From NCBI GenBank assembly GCA_013817115.1, contig JACDDG010000158.1, forward strand, positions 1-6,104: DNA of 6,104 nt, read 5' to 3'. The notes under the pieces are model-generated. The model had not been told where the DNA came from. It ran no database searches and saw only the letters and a program-made list of their open reading frames with translations. The DNA comes from Parachlamydiaceae bacterium (lineage in GTDB: Bacteria > Chlamydiota > Chlamydiia > Chlamydiales > Parachlamydiaceae). Shown one piece after another: positions 5,313 through 6,104 of this stretch (the first letter of the stretch is position 1; the number at the start of each line of letters is the position of its first letter). A program made the translations under genes and the position numbers.

Positions 5313-6104
5313 TTAATGATAAAGACATTGTAGCAACGACGAAGCTGCTAATAGACGAAGTATTTGCTGTGGCTCCTGCAACCTTTCTAATAAAAATGGA
5401 ATAGAAGCACGGGAGCCTATCTTGCCCAGACCTTCCAGAATTTTTTCTTTTGTTTCTCTATTCGCAGCTTCATAACCCCTTTCCAATGTGGCGATAGCTT
5501 CCTCCTTGCCCCCCCATAACGCTAACGTTAAAGCTGCTTGCATTTGAATACGGGCATCTCCATCATGTAACAAGCCTTGAACTAACTCCATAGAAGACTC
5601 ATCCCCCTCCATCAATAACAAGGCGGTCGCTAACCCTGAAAGCCCCCATTTACGTTGCTGCAAATAAGTACGAATGGAATTTTCGGCTTCAGGACATTTT
5701 GCTATAGCAAGCATATTCAGTATTTCTAGACGTGTTAACTGATTGATTGCTTCCGGAGCATTCGGTATCTCATCATCTTGTTTCACATTACTTGGAGCCA
5801 GCACCCTGAATGCTCCGACCTCACGCCACATCCAACGCCCTGCCTCTGTCATCATTCCTTGCTGAAGGGCCTGACAAGCTTCAAATACTTTGGTTTGTTG
5901 GCAGATCATCCCAATAGATAGGTTCATTTTAAAAAATGGATCTTGACTTTTAGCAAATAGCTCTAAAACTAACATCGACCCATATTTTCCTGTTGAAGCT
6001 ATTGCTGATGCGGCAAAAAGACGGACTTCGCGATTTGAATGGGTCACAATGGGCATAAATGCCTCTTTGCAGCTATATGGCTGAAGAATTGTCAAAAGCC
6101 AAGC
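5313..6104 (-). CDS. HEAT-repeat protein, C-terminal part (N-terminus outside the window)
   Basis: The last 263 residues of a protein whose frame stays open to the window edge (the first visible codons read AWLLTILQPY). A TTG in the frame at 6093-6095 is not a credible start because coding continues before it. The chain is built of paired amphipathic helices with the HEAT/PBS-lyase-like pattern. Examples from the N-terminal side are REVRLFAASAIASTG with a following helix, LEILNMLAIAKCPEA, ARIQMQAALTLALWGGKEEA, KEKILEGLGKIGSRASIPFL and ILRLLAASSLLQ. This gives at least five repeats with a less regular stretch between. Such solenoids are protein-binding scaffolds, with no catalytic residues to point to, and no partner can be inferred. 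No membrane segment is visible. It ends 20 bases from the palindromic element and converges on the methyltransferase gene. Chlamydia may have a comparable protein near HIT (CT384), but I am unsure of this. Confidence 0.8.
   Translation of the reverse strand, partial: AWLLTILQPYSCKEAFMPIVTHSNREVRLFAASAIASTGKYGSMLVLELFAKSQDPFFKMNLSIGMICQQTKVFEACQALQQGMMTEAGRWMWREVGAFRVLAPSNVKQDDEIPNAPEAINQLTRLEILNMLAIAKCPEAENSIRTYLQQRKWGLSGLATALLLMEGDESSMELVQGLLHDGDARIQMQAALTLALWGGKEEAIATLERGYEAANRETKEKILEGLGKIGSRASIPFLLERLQEPQQILRLLAASSLLQCLYH

Noticed and set aside
6093..6095. TTG as start codon of the HEAT-repeat gene
   Set aside because: The frame continues open to the window edge, so this is an internal Leu codon of a partial gene.

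Overview
The window looks like a chromosomal segment of a member of the Chlamydiae, most likely an environmental (amoeba-associated, Parachlamydiaceae-like) lineage rather than Chlamydia itself. The basis is gene content and order. A MYG1/UPF0160 gene overlaps a HIT (HinT-type) gene, and beside them lies a ~700-residue protein with a C-terminal LOG/PpnN-like domain. From memory this matches the CT385 (HIT)-CT386 (MYG1)-CT387 neighbourhood of C. trachomatis; I could not run a search to confirm it. The DNA is AT-rich, with spacers of several hundred bases and a MITE-like repeat, which fits the larger, less compact environmental chlamydial genomes better than Chlamydia.

Layout. Bases 1-33 may be the tail of a plus-strand gene; after it lie about 190 bases with a weak hairpin. 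Bases 224-2353 (minus) encode the 709-residue protein, whose first ~470 residues have no domain I recognise. A 471-base AT-rich divergent spacer (2354-2824) follows, with candidate plus-strand promoter elements and a short near-palindrome. Bases 2825-3709 (plus, MYG1-family DHH-like phosphoesterase) overlap 3706-4041 (plus, HinT-type nucleotide hydrolase) through ATGA, so these two are one operon. A 263-base very AT-rich spacer carries a nested inverted repeat that starts at the hit stop codon. Bases 4305-4946 (plus) encode a multi-pass membrane protein of the ICMT/PEMT-like methyltransferase group, with its own strong ribosome binding site.

Between this gene and the convergent HEAT-repeat gene (5313 to the window edge, minus, N-terminus missing) lies a ~283-base giant imperfect palindrome. 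Its ~93-102 base arms are GC-rich, each holding four copies of an 8-base unit (ACGCRGAG). The centre is AT-rich, with a perfect 16-base palindrome near the middle. This is the most unusual object in the window.

How the genes fit together. Three adjacent products have folds that act on nucleotides or RNA: a LOG/PpnN-like nucleotide-binding domain, a MYG1-type RNase/phosphoesterase and a HinT phosphoramidase. A shared role in nucleotide salvage or RNA turnover is a reasonable inference for a bacterium that draws nucleotides from its host, but only the MYG1-HIT coupling is directly supported by the sequence. The membrane methyltransferase and HEAT-repeat protein show no clear link to them. I found no tRNA, rRNA, CRISPR array, transposase or phage gene, and no convincing new multi-gene system.
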